The notes: generated by a model from the sequence alone, not told the origin. Counted from the first letter of the stretch, positions 40,798 through 49,377 are shown. The stretch is DNA of 64,000 nt from Phycisphaerae bacterium (GCA_022180725.1 BQMO01000001.1:248001-312000); one strand, 5' to 3'. Made by a program: numbers and translations.

Positions 40798-42069
40798 TCA
40801 GATCGAGAACGAACCCGTCCCGCTCCCGCTCGAGTTGGATCCGCTCGTGGTCCCCGAGCTGCTGCCGGACGAGGAAGACGACATCGACGAGCCGCTGGAT
40901 TTGCCGCTCGATCCGGACGACGAAGCACTGCCGCTGGAGGAACTGCTCCCCGAGCCCGAGACAGACCCGGAGCCGCTGGAGCTCGAGCCGGAGCCGGAGG
41001 AATGGGCCGTCGCCGGCATGTCGTTGTGGACCCACACACCCTCGGCCGAGAACGTGTTCGTGCCAGGGACGTGGATGGCCACGGTGCGGCTCGGGGCATC
41101 GACGCGATCGACGGTCTCGACGAGTTCCTCGGCCAGACGCTCGCCGACCAGGAAGTCGCCCTTCTTGAGCAGCTCGGCCGAGGTGAAGCCCCATTCGTCG
41201 CCGCGGCGCATGAGGAACGGGTGCTCGGGCGTCGCCTTGATCCGGCGGTTGATGACCACGAAGCCGGCGTGCTCGCCGAGTTTCACGCTGGCGACGCGGC
41301 CGACGGTCGGGATCGTGCCGCGCATGCCGCCCCCACGAGCGTGCGACAGCCACTGATACTGCGCGCGGTAGGGGACGTCGACCTCGAGACCGGGCACCTT
41401 GATCGTGGCGACGCTGTCGCCGGGCTTGAGGTTCTCGATGGTCGTGACGCGGCCGTCGGCCAGGCGGACGAGCGTGCCGAAGAGGAGGCAGTTCGAACCC
41501 CCGCCTCCTCCGCCGCCCCCACCCCCGCCACCACCACCTCCGCCTCCGCCGCCGCCACCCGATCCGCCACCTCCCGATCCGCCACCTCCCGATCCGCCGC
41601 TGCCGGAGCCGCCCGAACCCGGGCCACTGCCGGAGCCACCACCCGATCCCCCCGAGCCGCCAGACCCGCCCGATCCCGGCCCGGAGCCGCCGGACCCCGA
41701 GCCGGCCCCGCTCGTGCCGCCCGACGTGGCCCCGGACGTGCCGCCACCGCCGCTGGTGCCGGACGCGCCCGAAGTGCCGCCCGAGGCGCCGCTCGACGCG
41801 CCACTGGACGCCCCGCTCGATGCGCCGCTGCTGGCCCCGCTGCTCGCGCCGCTCGATGCGCCCGACGAACCGCTCGACGAGCCCGAGCCGCTGCTGGATG
41901 ACCCGCTCGACGAGGAGCCGGACGAACTGCTCCCGCTCGACGATGACGAACCCGACGAGGAACTCTCCGAACTCCCGGACGAACCCGAGCCAGAGCCCGA
42001 GCCGCCGGGGCCACCGGTCGAGGCCCACACGGGGATGTAGAGGAAGTACCGGCGGGGCTCGTCGCTCAT
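40798..42069 (-). CDS. Gly/Ser-rich phage protein with an embedded Hint (bacterial intein-like) domain
   Basis: 423 residues from ATG 42069, overlapping the upstream stop (ATGA). The N-terminus (DEPRRYFLYIPVWAS) leads into ~165 residues almost only of Gly, Ser and Ala with SSGA repeats and a long glycine run. A Hint domain spans about 193-347: Cys193 in NCLLFGTLVRLADG, ENLKPGDSVATI, TPEHPFLMRRGDEWGF (TxxH block), and the end FSAEGVWVHN. Another Ser/Gly-rich tail follows. Known: bacterial intein-like domains carry out autoproteolysis or splicing between flanking segments. It is the distal gene of the tail module, so a processed tail-tip or fibre protein is inferred. Confidence 0.82.
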   Translation of the reverse strand: MSDEPRRYFLYIPVWASTGGPGGSGSGSGSSGSSESSSSGSSSSSGSSSSGSSSSGSSSSGSGSSSGSSGASSGASSGASSGASSGASSGASSGASGGTSGASGTSGGGGTSGATSGGTSGAGSGSGGSGPGSGGSGGSGGSGGGSGSGPGSGGSGSGGSGGGGSGGGGSGGGGGGGGGGGGGGGGGGGGGSNCLLFGTLVRLADGRVTTIENLKPGDSVATIKVPGLEVDVPYRAQYQWLSHARGGGMRGTIPTVGRVASVKLGEHAGFVVINRRIKATPEHPFLMRRGDEWGFTSAELLKKGDFLVGERLAEELVETVDRVDAPSRTVAIHVPGTNTFSAEGVWVHNDMPATAHSSGSGSSSSGSGSVSGSGSSSSSGSASSSGSSGKSSGSSMSSSSSGSSSGTTSGSNSSGSGTGSFSI

Positions 42070-42971
42070 CCCTGGTTCTCCTGCGTCGGGTTCGCGGGCT
42101 GATACCACCCGGCGGTGCTGATCGGCTTGCCGCACTCCGCCGCGGCGTCGGCCACGGCCTGCTCGAAGGGCACGAACTCGAACGCCTTCAGGGCGCACGA
42201 CTCGGGGTCGGGCGCGCAGTTGAGCACGCGGAATCGCTGCTGCTCGAAGTGAGGCTTGAGGGCCTCGAAGCGTTTCTGGAGGCTCTCGTACAAGATGTTG
42301 TTGTGGCGGATGGCGTCCTTGGAGCGGTGCTCGTCGAAGGCGTAGCGGCGGTCGCGGTCCATCTTGAAGTCGCAGCCGAGCAGGTAGACCGTGCGGAAGC
42401 CCAGGTAGTGCAGCAGGTGCAGGGCGGCGAGCATGACGCTGCGCTTGCCCTTGATGCCGAGCGAGTCGGTGTGCTCGCCATCCTGGCCCCAGTTGATCGT
42501 GTCGCTCTTGAGGAACCGGCTGTGGTCGAAGTGGTCGCTGCGGCGGTAGAAGAGCACGCCCGGCATCTGCCGCACCTTGAATGCGCTGGCGCGCATGGAA
42601 CCGTCGGGGTTCTGCACGCGCAGGCGCTTGTCGAAGTGCGAGACGGGCACGATCTTCAGGATGCCCGGGTCCTTCCAGCCGGTGTCGATGAAGCGGCCGG
42701 GGTAGTCCACGCAGGTCCACAGCGTCGGGCGGTGCACCGCCCACGCGTTGTTGACGGCCATCGTGACGATGCCGCGGCGGTTGAGCTGGGCCAGGTCGAG
42801 CGCGGCCAGGGAGGGCCCCGACAGGATCAGGAACGCCGAGCGTCCGCGATAGAAGTCGCAGAGGGAGACCGAGTCGAAGTCGGCGGTGTAGAGGCGCACG
42901 CCGCTCCTCGCCGGCCTGCGCTGCTTCAGCCCCGCCTGCAACGCCGCGATGTCGCCCCCATTCTCTCTCAT
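42066..42971 (-). CDS. DUF115/glycosyltransferase-like phage protein
   Basis: 301 residues. The N-terminal core reads SAFLILSGPSLAALDLAQL with VTMAVNNAWAVHRPTLWTCV, and later LGFRTVYLLGCDFKMDRD: the nucleotide-binding pattern of DUF115/6-hydroxymethylpterin pyrophosphokinase-like and GT42-like enzymes. Such enzymes modify surface glycans or flagellin in other contexts. Next to a SAM methyltransferase and a Hint protein at the tail end of a phage late operon, it may modify a virion or host-surface sugar. The reaction is not deducible. Confidence 0.65.
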   Translation of the reverse strand: MRENGGDIAALQAGLKQRRPARSGVRLYTADFDSVSLCDFYRGRSAFLILSGPSLAALDLAQLNRRGIVTMAVNNAWAVHRPTLWTCVDYPGRFIDTGWKDPGILKIVPVSHFDKRLRVQNPDGSMRASAFKVRQMPGVLFYRRSDHFDHSRFLKSDTINWGQDGEHTDSLGIKGKRSVMLAALHLLHYLGFRTVYLLGCDFKMDRDRRYAFDEHRSKDAIRHNNILYESLQKRFEALKPHFEQQRFRVLNCAPDPESCALKAFEFVPFEQAVADAAAECGKPISTAGWYQPANPTQENQG

Positions 42972-42980
42972 GAGCAGCCC

Positions 42981-43547
42981 TCACGCATGCTTGAACGTCC
43001 CTGCGATGTACCGGGGTGCGCCCAGTCCCTGGCGCACCGTGCCGACGCGGCCGATCCGGTCGAGCCACCACTTGAGAGGCCGCACCGTGGGGTGCAGCCC
43101 TTCGCCGTTCACCTTGGTCTTGCTCTCTCGCGTGCAGATCGAGTAGACGAACCTGCCGCCGGGCACGGCGATCCGCCGCATCTCGTCGAGCACCTCGTCC
43201 ACTTCCTCGGGAAGCAGGTGCTCCAGTGCGTCGAAGGACGTCACCACGTCGGCGATGCCGGCGGAGACGGGCACGCGGTGCATGGGCGCCACGATGTTCG
43301 CCTCGGGAAAGGCGAAGTCGATGCCCAGGCCGTCAATCCCCAGCCGCCGCAGGTGCTGGATGAAGAGGTTGCGACCGCAGCCGAAGTCCACGACGAAGCG
43401 AGGCTTCCATCCCTGCACCAGCCGGTACGCGAAGCGCCCATGATTGGTCGAGCCGTAGCCGGTGGGCATGAGCGCGACGTACTTCCGCCGCTCGTGCTCG
43501 CGGCGGGCTTCGAGATCGACGGGGATGGAGGCTTGTATGTCAGACAT
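42981..43547 (-). CDS. Class I SAM-dependent methyltransferase (phage-encoded)
   Basis: 188 residues from ATG 43547, overlapping the upstream stop by 8 nt. SAM motif I FVVDFGCGRNLFIQ is followed by the acidic strand LGIDFAFPE and motif IV-like IADVVTSFDALEHL, the pattern of Methyltransf_11/25 small-molecule or sugar methyltransferases. It lacks DNA-methylase DPPY motifs. Paired with the DUF115-like gene 9 nt downstream; together they look like a small modification module attached to the tail genes. Confidence 0.8.
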   Translation of the reverse strand: MSDIQASIPVDLEARREHERRKYVALMPTGYGSTNHGRFAYRLVQGWKPRFVVDFGCGRNLFIQHLRRLGIDGLGIDFAFPEANIVAPMHRVPVSAGIADVVTSFDALEHLLPEEVDEVLDEMRRIAVPGGRFVYSICTRESKTKVNGEGLHPTVRPLKWWLDRIGRVGTVRQGLGAPRYIAGTFKHA

Positions 43548-44574
43548 AGAGCCACACCGGGACGTCGAACTCGACCAGTTCAATGCCGTTGAGGGCCTGG
43601 AACGCCCAGACCGTCCCGCCACGCGTGTCGCGCTCCGCGAACATCTCCACCGCGACGCCCTTCAGGATGGGCCGGAGCAGCGGGATCGCCGCCTTGCGGG
43701 GGCAGTAGCCCGCGGGGTCCTGCGGGTCGAGTTGCCCGGGCACAAAGAGCGAGCGCAGGCCGCCGAAGCCGTCGGTGCCCTCGGGTTCTTCGTCGGGCAC
43801 GTCGCTGTGGTGGCTCTCGAACCTGTTGATCGCCCAACGCGCCGGGTCCTCCTCGCCGCCCGCGTCCTTGGACGACAGACCCTCCTCCAGCGCGATGTAC
43901 CGTCCGAAGGTGTCGCTGCCCGGGTCGCCGTCGACCGCCGCCTCGGTCCACGGGTACCGCCAGCGGAAGCGCTCGCCCTCAATCTCGTGGGCCTCGCCGA
44001 GGATGGCGACGATGCGACCCCCACGAGGGCGGCCTACCTCGACCAGCGCCCACTTCTCCCCGACTCCCTCTTCCTTCCACAGGATCGCCGCGCTCCCCAA
44101 GCCCGCGGACATGAGCACCGTTTCGTCGGGCGCGACCTCGGCGAAGGCGTGCTCTTCGTCCTCGATCAGGATGCGCGCAGGGGTGACGCCATGGACGACG
44201 CACAGGCCGACCTCGCCCTGCGGGATCGGCTCGCGGGCGATGGCGAAGGAACCCGGGCGCGTCGAGTCGGTGGGCGTGATGCCCTTGAAGGCCAGGCGGT
44301 TTTGGAAGGACTTCTCCGGACCGTCCTCGCCGGGAACAAACAGCGGCCCGTCGATGGCCAGGGCGTGGTAACGCTCCAGGTCCGCGCCGCTGTCGTTGCG
44401 GACGGCGACGACGCCCCCGCCGATGAACGACCGCCCACCGTCCCACAGTTCGCCGGCGCGGCGGTCCTGCTGGCGGCGGCGCGACTCCAGCGCCGCGTCG
44501 ACGAAGGCGTTGTACGCCCGCGCGGGGATGCGGAGCGGATCGCCGGGCCGGACTTTGCGGAGGTCGTCACCCAT
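43540..44574 (-). CDS. Unrecognised phage virion-associated protein
   Basis: 344 residues. Not recognised. The start (RKVRPGDPLRIPARAYNAFV) resembles the N-terminal helix of several phage tail or baseplate-associated proteins. The remainder is beta-rich with mid-length loops (GEVGLCVVHGVTPARILIED) and no catalytic motif. It lies between a tail protein and the modification genes on the same strand, with 3 nt to the former. Confidence 0.7.
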   Translation of the reverse strand: MGDDLRKVRPGDPLRIPARAYNAFVDAALESRRRQQDRRAGELWDGGRSFIGGGVVAVRNDSGADLERYHALAIDGPLFVPGEDGPEKSFQNRLAFKGITPTDSTRPGSFAIAREPIPQGEVGLCVVHGVTPARILIEDEEHAFAEVAPDETVLMSAGLGSAAILWKEEGVGEKWALVEVGRPRGGRIVAILGEAHEIEGERFRWRYPWTEAAVDGDPGSDTFGRYIALEEGLSSKDAGGEEDPARWAINRFESHHSDVPDEEPEGTDGFGGLRSLFVPGQLDPQDPAGYCPRKAAIPLLRPILKGVAVEMFAERDTRGGTVWAFQALNGIELVEFDVPVWLYV

Positions 44575-44577
44575 GTG

Positions 44578-45405
44578 CTATCCCAACAGCAACGCCGCGA
44601 AACTCCCGCTCTCGTACACGCGCTCGACGTAGGCCGCGATGGGGCGCTTCACCAGCGCCTTGGCGGCGGTGTCCTCCTGGTCGCTGTAGCGCACCCACAG
44701 GTAGTCCCACCCCTGCTTGGTGATGCCGCCGATCGGACCGATCGACAGGCCCGACACGTTCGGGCTGGCGGCGAAGCGGTACGTGATCTCCCAGTCGGCT
44801 TCCGTGCCCGAGCCACGCTTCGCGCCGCTCGCGCCCAGGAACAGCACCTCGCCGGGCGCGAAGCCGCGAAAGCCGTCGCCGTTGACCCTGCCGGTGAGGT
44901 TGAAGAGGACGCCCTTGTACGCGCCGGTGATCTGGTTGTCGGGCTTGTAGTGCGTCTCGGCGAAGTGGTAGACGGGGACGGTGATGTCGATCCCCTCGAC
45001 GCCGTCGGCGCTGACGCCGATGGCGCCTTGGAAGTCGGGCGCGACCATGCCCGGCGCGGGGACGCGCTGCACGGTGGCCCGCGACTGGGTGATGTGCTGC
45101 GTGCCGCCGCCGGTGTCGAACTGGAACGAGGATTCGCCGGTGGGCAGGCCGCCCCCGCCGCCGCCGCCGGAGAGGGCGTAGCGGGCCACGCCGTCCCACA
45201 GGCCCGGGCCCAGCGGCTCGATCTGCACGCTCTGGCGGGGCAGGGTGGCGTAGTTGGCCGGGGCCTCGGCCTCGAGGGCATCGCGCGCGGCGATGTCGTT
45301 GTCCGTGCCAAACACGATGTACGCCAGCTCCGCCGAGGAGTTGGTGCCGTTGGCGGCCTTCACCAGGCGGCGGGACTCGAACTTCTCTCGTACCTCGACC
45401 GGCAC
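44578..45405 (-). CDS. Phage tail-associated protein
   Basis: 275 residues, unrecognised in detail. Starts PVEVREKFESRR and includes LAYIVFGTDNDIAARDALEA, a Gly-rich linker near residue 82, and beta-rich segments with GITKQGWDYLWVRYSDQED, a style seen in tail or distal-tail structural proteins. It directly follows the tape-measure gene, the usual place for distal-tail or hub proteins. Confidence 0.65.
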   Translation of the reverse strand: MPVEVREKFESRRLVKAANGTNSSAELAYIVFGTDNDIAARDALEAEAPANYATLPRQSVQIEPLGPGLWDGVARYALSGGGGGGGLPTGESSFQFDTGGGTQHITQSRATVQRVPAPGMVAPDFQGAIGVSADGVEGIDITVPVYHFAETHYKPDNQITGAYKGVLFNLTGRVNGDGFRGFAPGEVLFLGASGAKRGSGTEADWEITYRFAASPNVSGLSIGPIGGITKQGWDYLWVRYSDQEDTAAKALVKRPIAAYVERVYESGSFAALLLG

Positions 45406-45417
45406 AGGTCACTCCAT

Positions 45418-47412
45418 TCAGGTAAAGGCCAATCCGCCCGTGCCCACCGCGTCGGCGACGCGCTTGGTGTGCCGGGCCGTCTGCTCCGTCGCTTTGGCCG
45501 TGCGCTCAGCCGCGTCGTTCCCCGCTGCCAGCCCCTGCGCGGCCTTGGCGTTGAAGGTGCCGCGCACGCTGATGCCCTTGGCGAGCAGGTCGCCCAGCCC
45601 CGCGACTCGGTCCTCGAACTCGGCCATGAGGTCGCGGGGCGACCTGGAAGGGCCACGCTCTGCGTCCGCCGCCTCGCGCTTGCGCCGGGCCTCCTCGATC
45701 GCGGCGGCCAGGCGCTCCTTCGCGGCGTCAAGGGCAGCCCGCGACTCGGCGAGGCCCGCCTCTGTGTCCTTGCGGAGGGCCTCCTGGGCGTTCTCGAAGT
45801 CCTGGCCGATCGCCGCGAGCGTCGCTTCATGGATCGCGGCGGCCTGCTCGCGCTCGGCGGATCGCCGGCGCTCCCGCGCGGCAACATCGCGCTGGGCGGC
45901 ATCCTCGAGTTCGACGAGCCGCGATTCGAGTTGCTGGTCCACCGCCCTCTTCGCGGCGTCGACGTCCAGCCCCGAATCGAACAGCCCCTGGATCTCCAGC
46001 ATCCGCTTGGCGACCCACGACGAGGCCTGCTCCCAGACCATCTGGAAGCCAGTGGTGAAGTTGGTCCAGGTCTTGGAGAGGAACGCGGTCGTTTCGATCC
46101 ACGCGACCTCGATGGCGTGGAAGCCGATCTCGGCGGCCGCCAGCGCCCCGAACCACATGGACTGCGCGGTGCCGACGAAGAACTGCTTGGCCTGGAGCCA
46201 GGCTTTGTTGAGCGCCGCGACGCCCTGCTGCCAGGCGACCTTGAGGCTCAGCCACAGGATCTCGGCGGCTAGGGCGACATCGCCGGCGGCGAGGGCGTCG
46301 GAGATCCCGCCGATGACCTTGGTCGCCCAGTCGCGCAGGCGCGTGAACTGCTCCCCGAGCCAATCGAGAGCGGCCCCGCCCGCGCCGGACGTGACGAGAA
46401 GCGCCGCGCCCAGCCCGACCACGGCCGCGACGACCAGGCCGATGGGGTTGAGCAGCGCGCCCAGCACCGCGCCGACCAGCCCGAACGCCGCGCCGATGCC
46501 CGAGACGACGCTGGCCAGCACGCCCATCGCCGCGCCGATGCCGGTGATGGCCACGCCCAGGCCGATGAGGGCTGCCCCGACCACCGCCGCGCCCGCAGCG
46601 ACCTTGAGGGCCCAGACGACGACATCCTTGCTCCGCTTGATCCAGTCGGTGGCGGCGACGATGACGCGGGTGATCCGCAGCGACAGGTCCTTGATCGTGG
46701 GGGCGAGCGCCCCGCCGATGGCGAAGACGCCCTGCTTAACAACCCGCCAGAGAATGTTGAGCGTGTCGTTGAGTTCCGCGGCGTCCCGGGCCGTCTGGGT
46801 GCTCACCGTCAGGCCGAGGCTGCGGGCCTGTTCCTGGAGCTCCTCGATCCCCGCCGCGCCCGAGGAGAGCAAGGGGAGCAGCTTCGTCCCGGCCCGCCCG
46901 AAGATCTCCATCGCCAGCGCAGTGCGCAGGGCCGGGTCGGTGACCTGCGCGAGGCGATCGGCCAGGCGCTTGAACTGCTGCTCGGGCGAGAGGCCCGCGA
47001 GGTCCTCGGCGGAGAGCCCGAGCAGGGCAAGAGCCTGCTGGGCGGTCGCCGAGCCGCGCGCGGCCTCGACCAGCGACCGCTGCATGAACTTCAGGCCGTT
47101 CTCCAGCGTCTCCATGTCGGCCCCCGCCTGCTCGGCGGCGAAGCCGAGTTCGCTGAGGGTCTCGACGCCGACGCCCGTGCGCAGGCTCATCTTGTCGAGG
47201 GCGTCGCCCATGTTCGAGAAGACCCTCACGCTGCCCAGCAGCGCGGTGACCGCCGCCGCGCCGATGCCCGCCAGGCGCGTGCCGGCGCTGCGCAGCCCCT
47301 GGCCGAAGGCCTCCAGTCGCTTCTGGGCGCGCCGGAGCCCGGCGCTGAGCTTGTCGCTCACGCCGAGCTCGACGAACGCCCGTCCGGCCCGGATGCCCCG
47401 CGTGTCGGCCAC
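45418..47412 (-). CDS. Tail tape measure protein
   Basis: 664 residues. Determines tail length in siphoviruses and is ejected with the DNA. N-terminal DKLSAGLRRAQKRLEAFGQG, then the TP901-type core ALDKMSLRTGVGVETLSELG, FAAEQAGADMETLENGLKF, PEQQFKRLADRLAQVTDPAL and EIFGRAGTKLLPLLS. A long hydrophobic stretch at about 230-320 and a charged coiled-coil C-terminus (480-630) follow. Relatively short for a tape measure, predicting a modest tail. Confidence 0.92.
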   Translation of the reverse strand: MADTRGIRAGRAFVELGVSDKLSAGLRRAQKRLEAFGQGLRSAGTRLAGIGAAAVTALLGSVRVFSNMGDALDKMSLRTGVGVETLSELGFAAEQAGADMETLENGLKFMQRSLVEAARGSATAQQALALLGLSAEDLAGLSPEQQFKRLADRLAQVTDPALRTALAMEIFGRAGTKLLPLLSSGAAGIEELQEQARSLGLTVSTQTARDAAELNDTLNILWRVVKQGVFAIGGALAPTIKDLSLRITRVIVAATDWIKRSKDVVVWALKVAAGAAVVGAALIGLGVAITGIGAAMGVLASVVSGIGAAFGLVGAVLGALLNPIGLVVAAVVGLGAALLVTSGAGGAALDWLGEQFTRLRDWATKVIGGISDALAAGDVALAAEILWLSLKVAWQQGVAALNKAWLQAKQFFVGTAQSMWFGALAAAEIGFHAIEVAWIETTAFLSKTWTNFTTGFQMVWEQASSWVAKRMLEIQGLFDSGLDVDAAKRAVDQQLESRLVELEDAAQRDVAARERRRSAEREQAAAIHEATLAAIGQDFENAQEALRKDTEAGLAESRAALDAAKERLAAAIEEARRKREAADAERGPSRSPRDLMAEFEDRVAGLGDLLAKGISVRGTFNAKAAQGLAAGNDAAERTAKATEQTARHTKRVADAVGTGGLAFT

Positions 47413-47415
47413 CGA

Positions 47416-47865
47416 TCAGCCTCCCTTGCGGATCGAGTTCCGCCACAGCAGCGGCAACTTGGGCCGCTCCTTCTCTAATGCCGGGGCCATGAACGGCCGC
47501 GCGGCGATCTTGACCTTCCGCGACACCAGCCGCCCGCCGCGCCCCCCCACACGCGTGTGCACCACCGTCTCCCCGCCGTGCTCCAGCGCACGCGGCGCGG
47601 TGCTCTTGGCAAACCCCACGGGGCCGACCACGACCGAGTCGCTCGACTTGTCGTACCCGAAGAGGATCAGCCTTCGCAGGCTCCCCTCGTGCGAGTGCGG
47701 CGGCTTGCGGGGCGGGGCGCTCCCCTTGCGCTTGCGGATGCTTGTGCGGGCCGCCGTGCGGATGAACGCCCCGGCCCGGCTGAGCACCTTGCGCTTGGCC
47801 GAGTCCATTGCTCGCATGACAACGTGGCGATCGAAGAACATGTCCTTGATCCGCATGGTGATCAC
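47416..47865 (-). CDS. Small basic phage protein, possible tail assembly component
   Basis: 149 residues from GTG 47865 overlapping the previous stop (GTGA); ATG 47856 is an alternative. Highly basic (ARTSIRKRKGSAPPRKPPHS), with central VVVGPVGFAK and terminal ARPFMAPALEKERPKLPLLW. The RPFMxPAL ending resembles HK97 gp10/virion-morphogenesis-like proteins that complete tails. Function inferred from this ending and position. Confidence 0.6.
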   Translation of the reverse strand: MITMRIKDMFFDRHVVMRAMDSAKRKVLSRAGAFIRTAARTSIRKRKGSAPPRKPPHSHEGSLRRLILFGYDKSSDSVVVGPVGFAKSTAPRALEHGGETVVHTRVGGRGGRLVSRKVKIAARPFMAPALEKERPKLPLLWRNSIRKGG

Positions 47866-48122
47866 CCGCCCTCACCCCCCAGCAGCCGCTGGATCAGGGC
47901 AATCAGCGTGCGCCGCTTCGCCGGCGGGATGTCCTCGCGGTTCTTCTGCGCCCGGTGCGCGGCCCGGCGCAGTTCGGTGGGCGTGAAGAGCAGGTCAAGC
48001 TCCGCGCGCCGCTCGCCACAGACCACCTCGCCGCGCGTGGCGAGGTAGTCCGGGCTGGCGGCGGGGTGCTGGTACGGCGGCTTGTTGGGGACGCGGATGA
48101 AGCGTCCGACGACGATCTTCAT
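47862..48122 (-). CDS. Small unrecognised phage protein
   Basis: 86 residues from ATG 48122 (MKIVVGRFIRVPNKPPYQHP). Contains a basic helical half with FTPTELRRAAHRAQKNREDI. No motif recognised. It lies between a lipoprotein gene and the tail-component gene, coupled by GTGA to the latter. Confidence 0.6.
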   Translation of the reverse strand: MKIVVGRFIRVPNKPPYQHPAASPDYLATRGEVVCGERRAELDLLFTPTELRRAAHRAQKNREDIPPAKRRTLIALIQRLLGGEGG

Positions 48123-48152
48123 GTGACAGCCTCCTTGCATGTGTGGTGCGGA

Positions 48153-48599
48153 TCAGGCTTCCGCCATATCGCGGCCCGTCTCCAGGCCCTTGTTGAACGA
48201 CGCTTCCTTCTCCTTGCGGAGACGCCCGCTGCCGATGAACAGGCCGACGATGCCGGTGAGCGCAGGCAGCGCCGGGCCGAGCACGGGCACGCCCGCCACC
48301 GTCGGCCCCACGGTGTCGAGGGCCGAGAGCGTCAGTTGTCCGAGCAGGCCGCGGACCTCGCCGGCCCGCTCGATGTTGCCCTTCCACTGCGCGCCGGTGG
48401 CCTGCGTCTGGTTGAACCAGTTTTGGTATTCGGCCTCCGCCTCGTTGAGGCTGAGCGTCGCGCGAAGGCCGGTTGTCTGCTGGATCGTGTTGGGCGTCTT
48501 GACCTTGACGAGGTCGCCCAGGTCGATGCCGGCGCACGAGGCCAGCACGAGCGCGAGCAGCGCCAGGCCGGCGAGGTAGACATAGTGGCGGGTGGTCAT
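48153..48599 (-). CDS. Phage-encoded small lipoprotein
   Basis: 148 residues from ATG 48599, which overlaps the tail-chaperone stop (ATGA). Signal peptide with lipobox LASC (Cys22). A helical mid-part (NEAEAEYQNWFNQTQATGAQ) and a C-terminal hydrophobic segment (VLGPALPALTGIVGLFIGSG) follow. Lipoproteins in phage late operons are often spanins or superinfection-exclusion factors. With two membrane-interacting ends either is possible; unresolved. Confidence 0.65.
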   Translation of the reverse strand: MTTRHYVYLAGLALLALVLASCAGIDLGDLVKVKTPNTIQQTTGLRATLSLNEAEAEYQNWFNQTQATGAQWKGNIERAGEVRGLLGQLTLSALDTVGPTVAGVPVLGPALPALTGIVGLFIGSGRLRKEKEASFNKGLETGRDMAEA

Positions 48600-48919
48600 C
48601 CGTGATCCTCCTTTGAGACTGGTGGGAGCCTGCCGTCGATGAACACGTCCTTGAGCACCGAGACGGGCACCGTGACGGGGCGTTGGCGGGCTTGATGTGC
48701 GAACGGGTCGAAGTCGCTGGGCTTGAACGAACGCGTGCGCTTGGGGTCGCGGTGCAGGTTGGCGACGACGCTGAGGCACGAGGAGGCGATGGACCAGTCG
48801 TGGCGCTGCCGCCCCTCGAGCATCGCCACCAGCTCGCGGAGCGTCAGGGGGCCGGGATCGACGCCGACGGCTCCGGCGCAGTGCCAGACGAGTCGCCAGG
48901 CGTCGGCGGCGGTGGGCCC
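48596..48919 (-). CDS. Tail assembly chaperone C-terminal (T-like) frame, made by -1 frameshifting
   Basis: About 107 residues in the -1 frame relative to the preceding chaperone gene. From the slippery site it reads GPTAADAWRLVWHCAGAVGV, TLRELVAMLEGRQRHDW, ANLHRDPKRTRSFKPSDFDP, matching the lambda gpT/T-like tail-chaperone pattern (WRL...G.DP...T.REL, NRDPKK...P.DFDPF). No own start codon or ribosome site is well placed, so it should be synthesised only as a fusion to the upstream protein, as in gpG-gpGT of lambda. Confidence 0.8.
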   Translation of the reverse strand, partial: GPTAADAWRLVWHCAGAVGVDPGPLTLRELVAMLEGRQRHDWSIASSCLSVVANLHRDPKRTRSFKPSDFDPFAHQARQRPVTVPVSVLKDVFIDGRLPPVSKEDHG

Positions 48920-49377
48920 GCCGCCCCGACCTCCTCCAGCGCGTTCTCCGCCAGGCGGTCGAGTTCTCCGCTCTGGATCAGGTGATCGATCCGCCGGGTC
49001 GCCAGATCGCGGGCCTTGTCCATGACCTCCCGCGTGGCCTGGAGCACCCGCCCGAGGTTGGCCCGGTCCCTCGGGCTCGGGCAGAAAGCCACGAGCTCCT
49101 CCAGCAGCGCCGCGGTGGCGTGCTCGATCGCGTCGCCCGCCATCGCCCGTCCGAAGTCCTCGTCGCTGACGCCGCGCGTGTCCGCCTCGGGCTTGCATAG
49201 CGCGTAGACCACGTCGCAGAGCAGGACGGGGTCGCGGACGAGCCGCTCGAGCAGCCCGCCGGAACCGTCGATGGGCTGCATGAGGTCCACCCGCACGAGG
49301 CCGCGTACGCGCTTGAGCGCCGCGACGTTGATCTCCACCGGCCACTGTCTGCCCGCGTTGTCCGTGAATGTCCGCAT
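48844..49377 (-). CDS. Tail assembly chaperone (gpG-like, zero-frame product)
   Basis: 177 residues from ATG 49377 with AGGAG six bases upstream. RTFTDNAGRQWPVEINVAAL, LVRVDLMQPIDGS, DAIEHATAALLEELVAFCPS, then a Pro/Ser/Ala-rich C-terminal tail that only exists in the unshifted product. Located between the tail tube and tape-measure genes, where tail chaperones always sit. A fraction of ribosomes should switch at 48919 to make a longer GT-type fusion ending at 48596. Confidence 0.82.
   Translation of the reverse strand: MRTFTDNAGRQWPVEINVAALKRVRGLVRVDLMQPIDGSGGLLERLVRDPVLLCDVVYALCKPEADTRGVSDEDFGRAMAGDAIEHATAALLEELVAFCPSPRDRANLGRVLQATREVMDKARDLATRRIDHLIQSGELDRLAENALEEVGAAGPPPPTPGDSSGTAPEPSASIPAP
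48913..48919 (-). promoter_or_regulatory. -1 programmed ribosomal frameshift site GGGCCCA
   Basis: Minus strand: codons GCG GGC CCA read as G-GGC-CCA, a perfect X-XXY-YYZ heptamer in the zero frame. Re-pairing gives GGG-CCC, and the new frame continues with the T-like chaperone. Immediately downstream is GC-rich CCGCCGCCGACGCC, which may aid pausing. Confidence 0.82.

Noticed and set aside
40681..40800. Prophage attachment site (repeated GCAAAGTCGCAAAGTCGCAC)
   Set aside because: A short tandem repeat is present near the prophage left edge, but no matching right-hand copy can be seen in the window.
41497..42000. CRISPR or minisatellite array
   Set aside because: Repetition reflects Gly/Ser/Ala codons in frame; there are no unique spacers of constant size.
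41399..42040. Plus-strand Pro/Asp/Glu-rich open frame
   Set aside because: It is the complement of the Gly/Ser-rich region of the Hint protein; proline runs mirror glycine codons.
43462..47986. Very long plus-strand frames (over 900 codons) across the tail genes
   Set aside because: They run antisense to the well-supported tape-measure, tail and modification genes and have composition-only translations.
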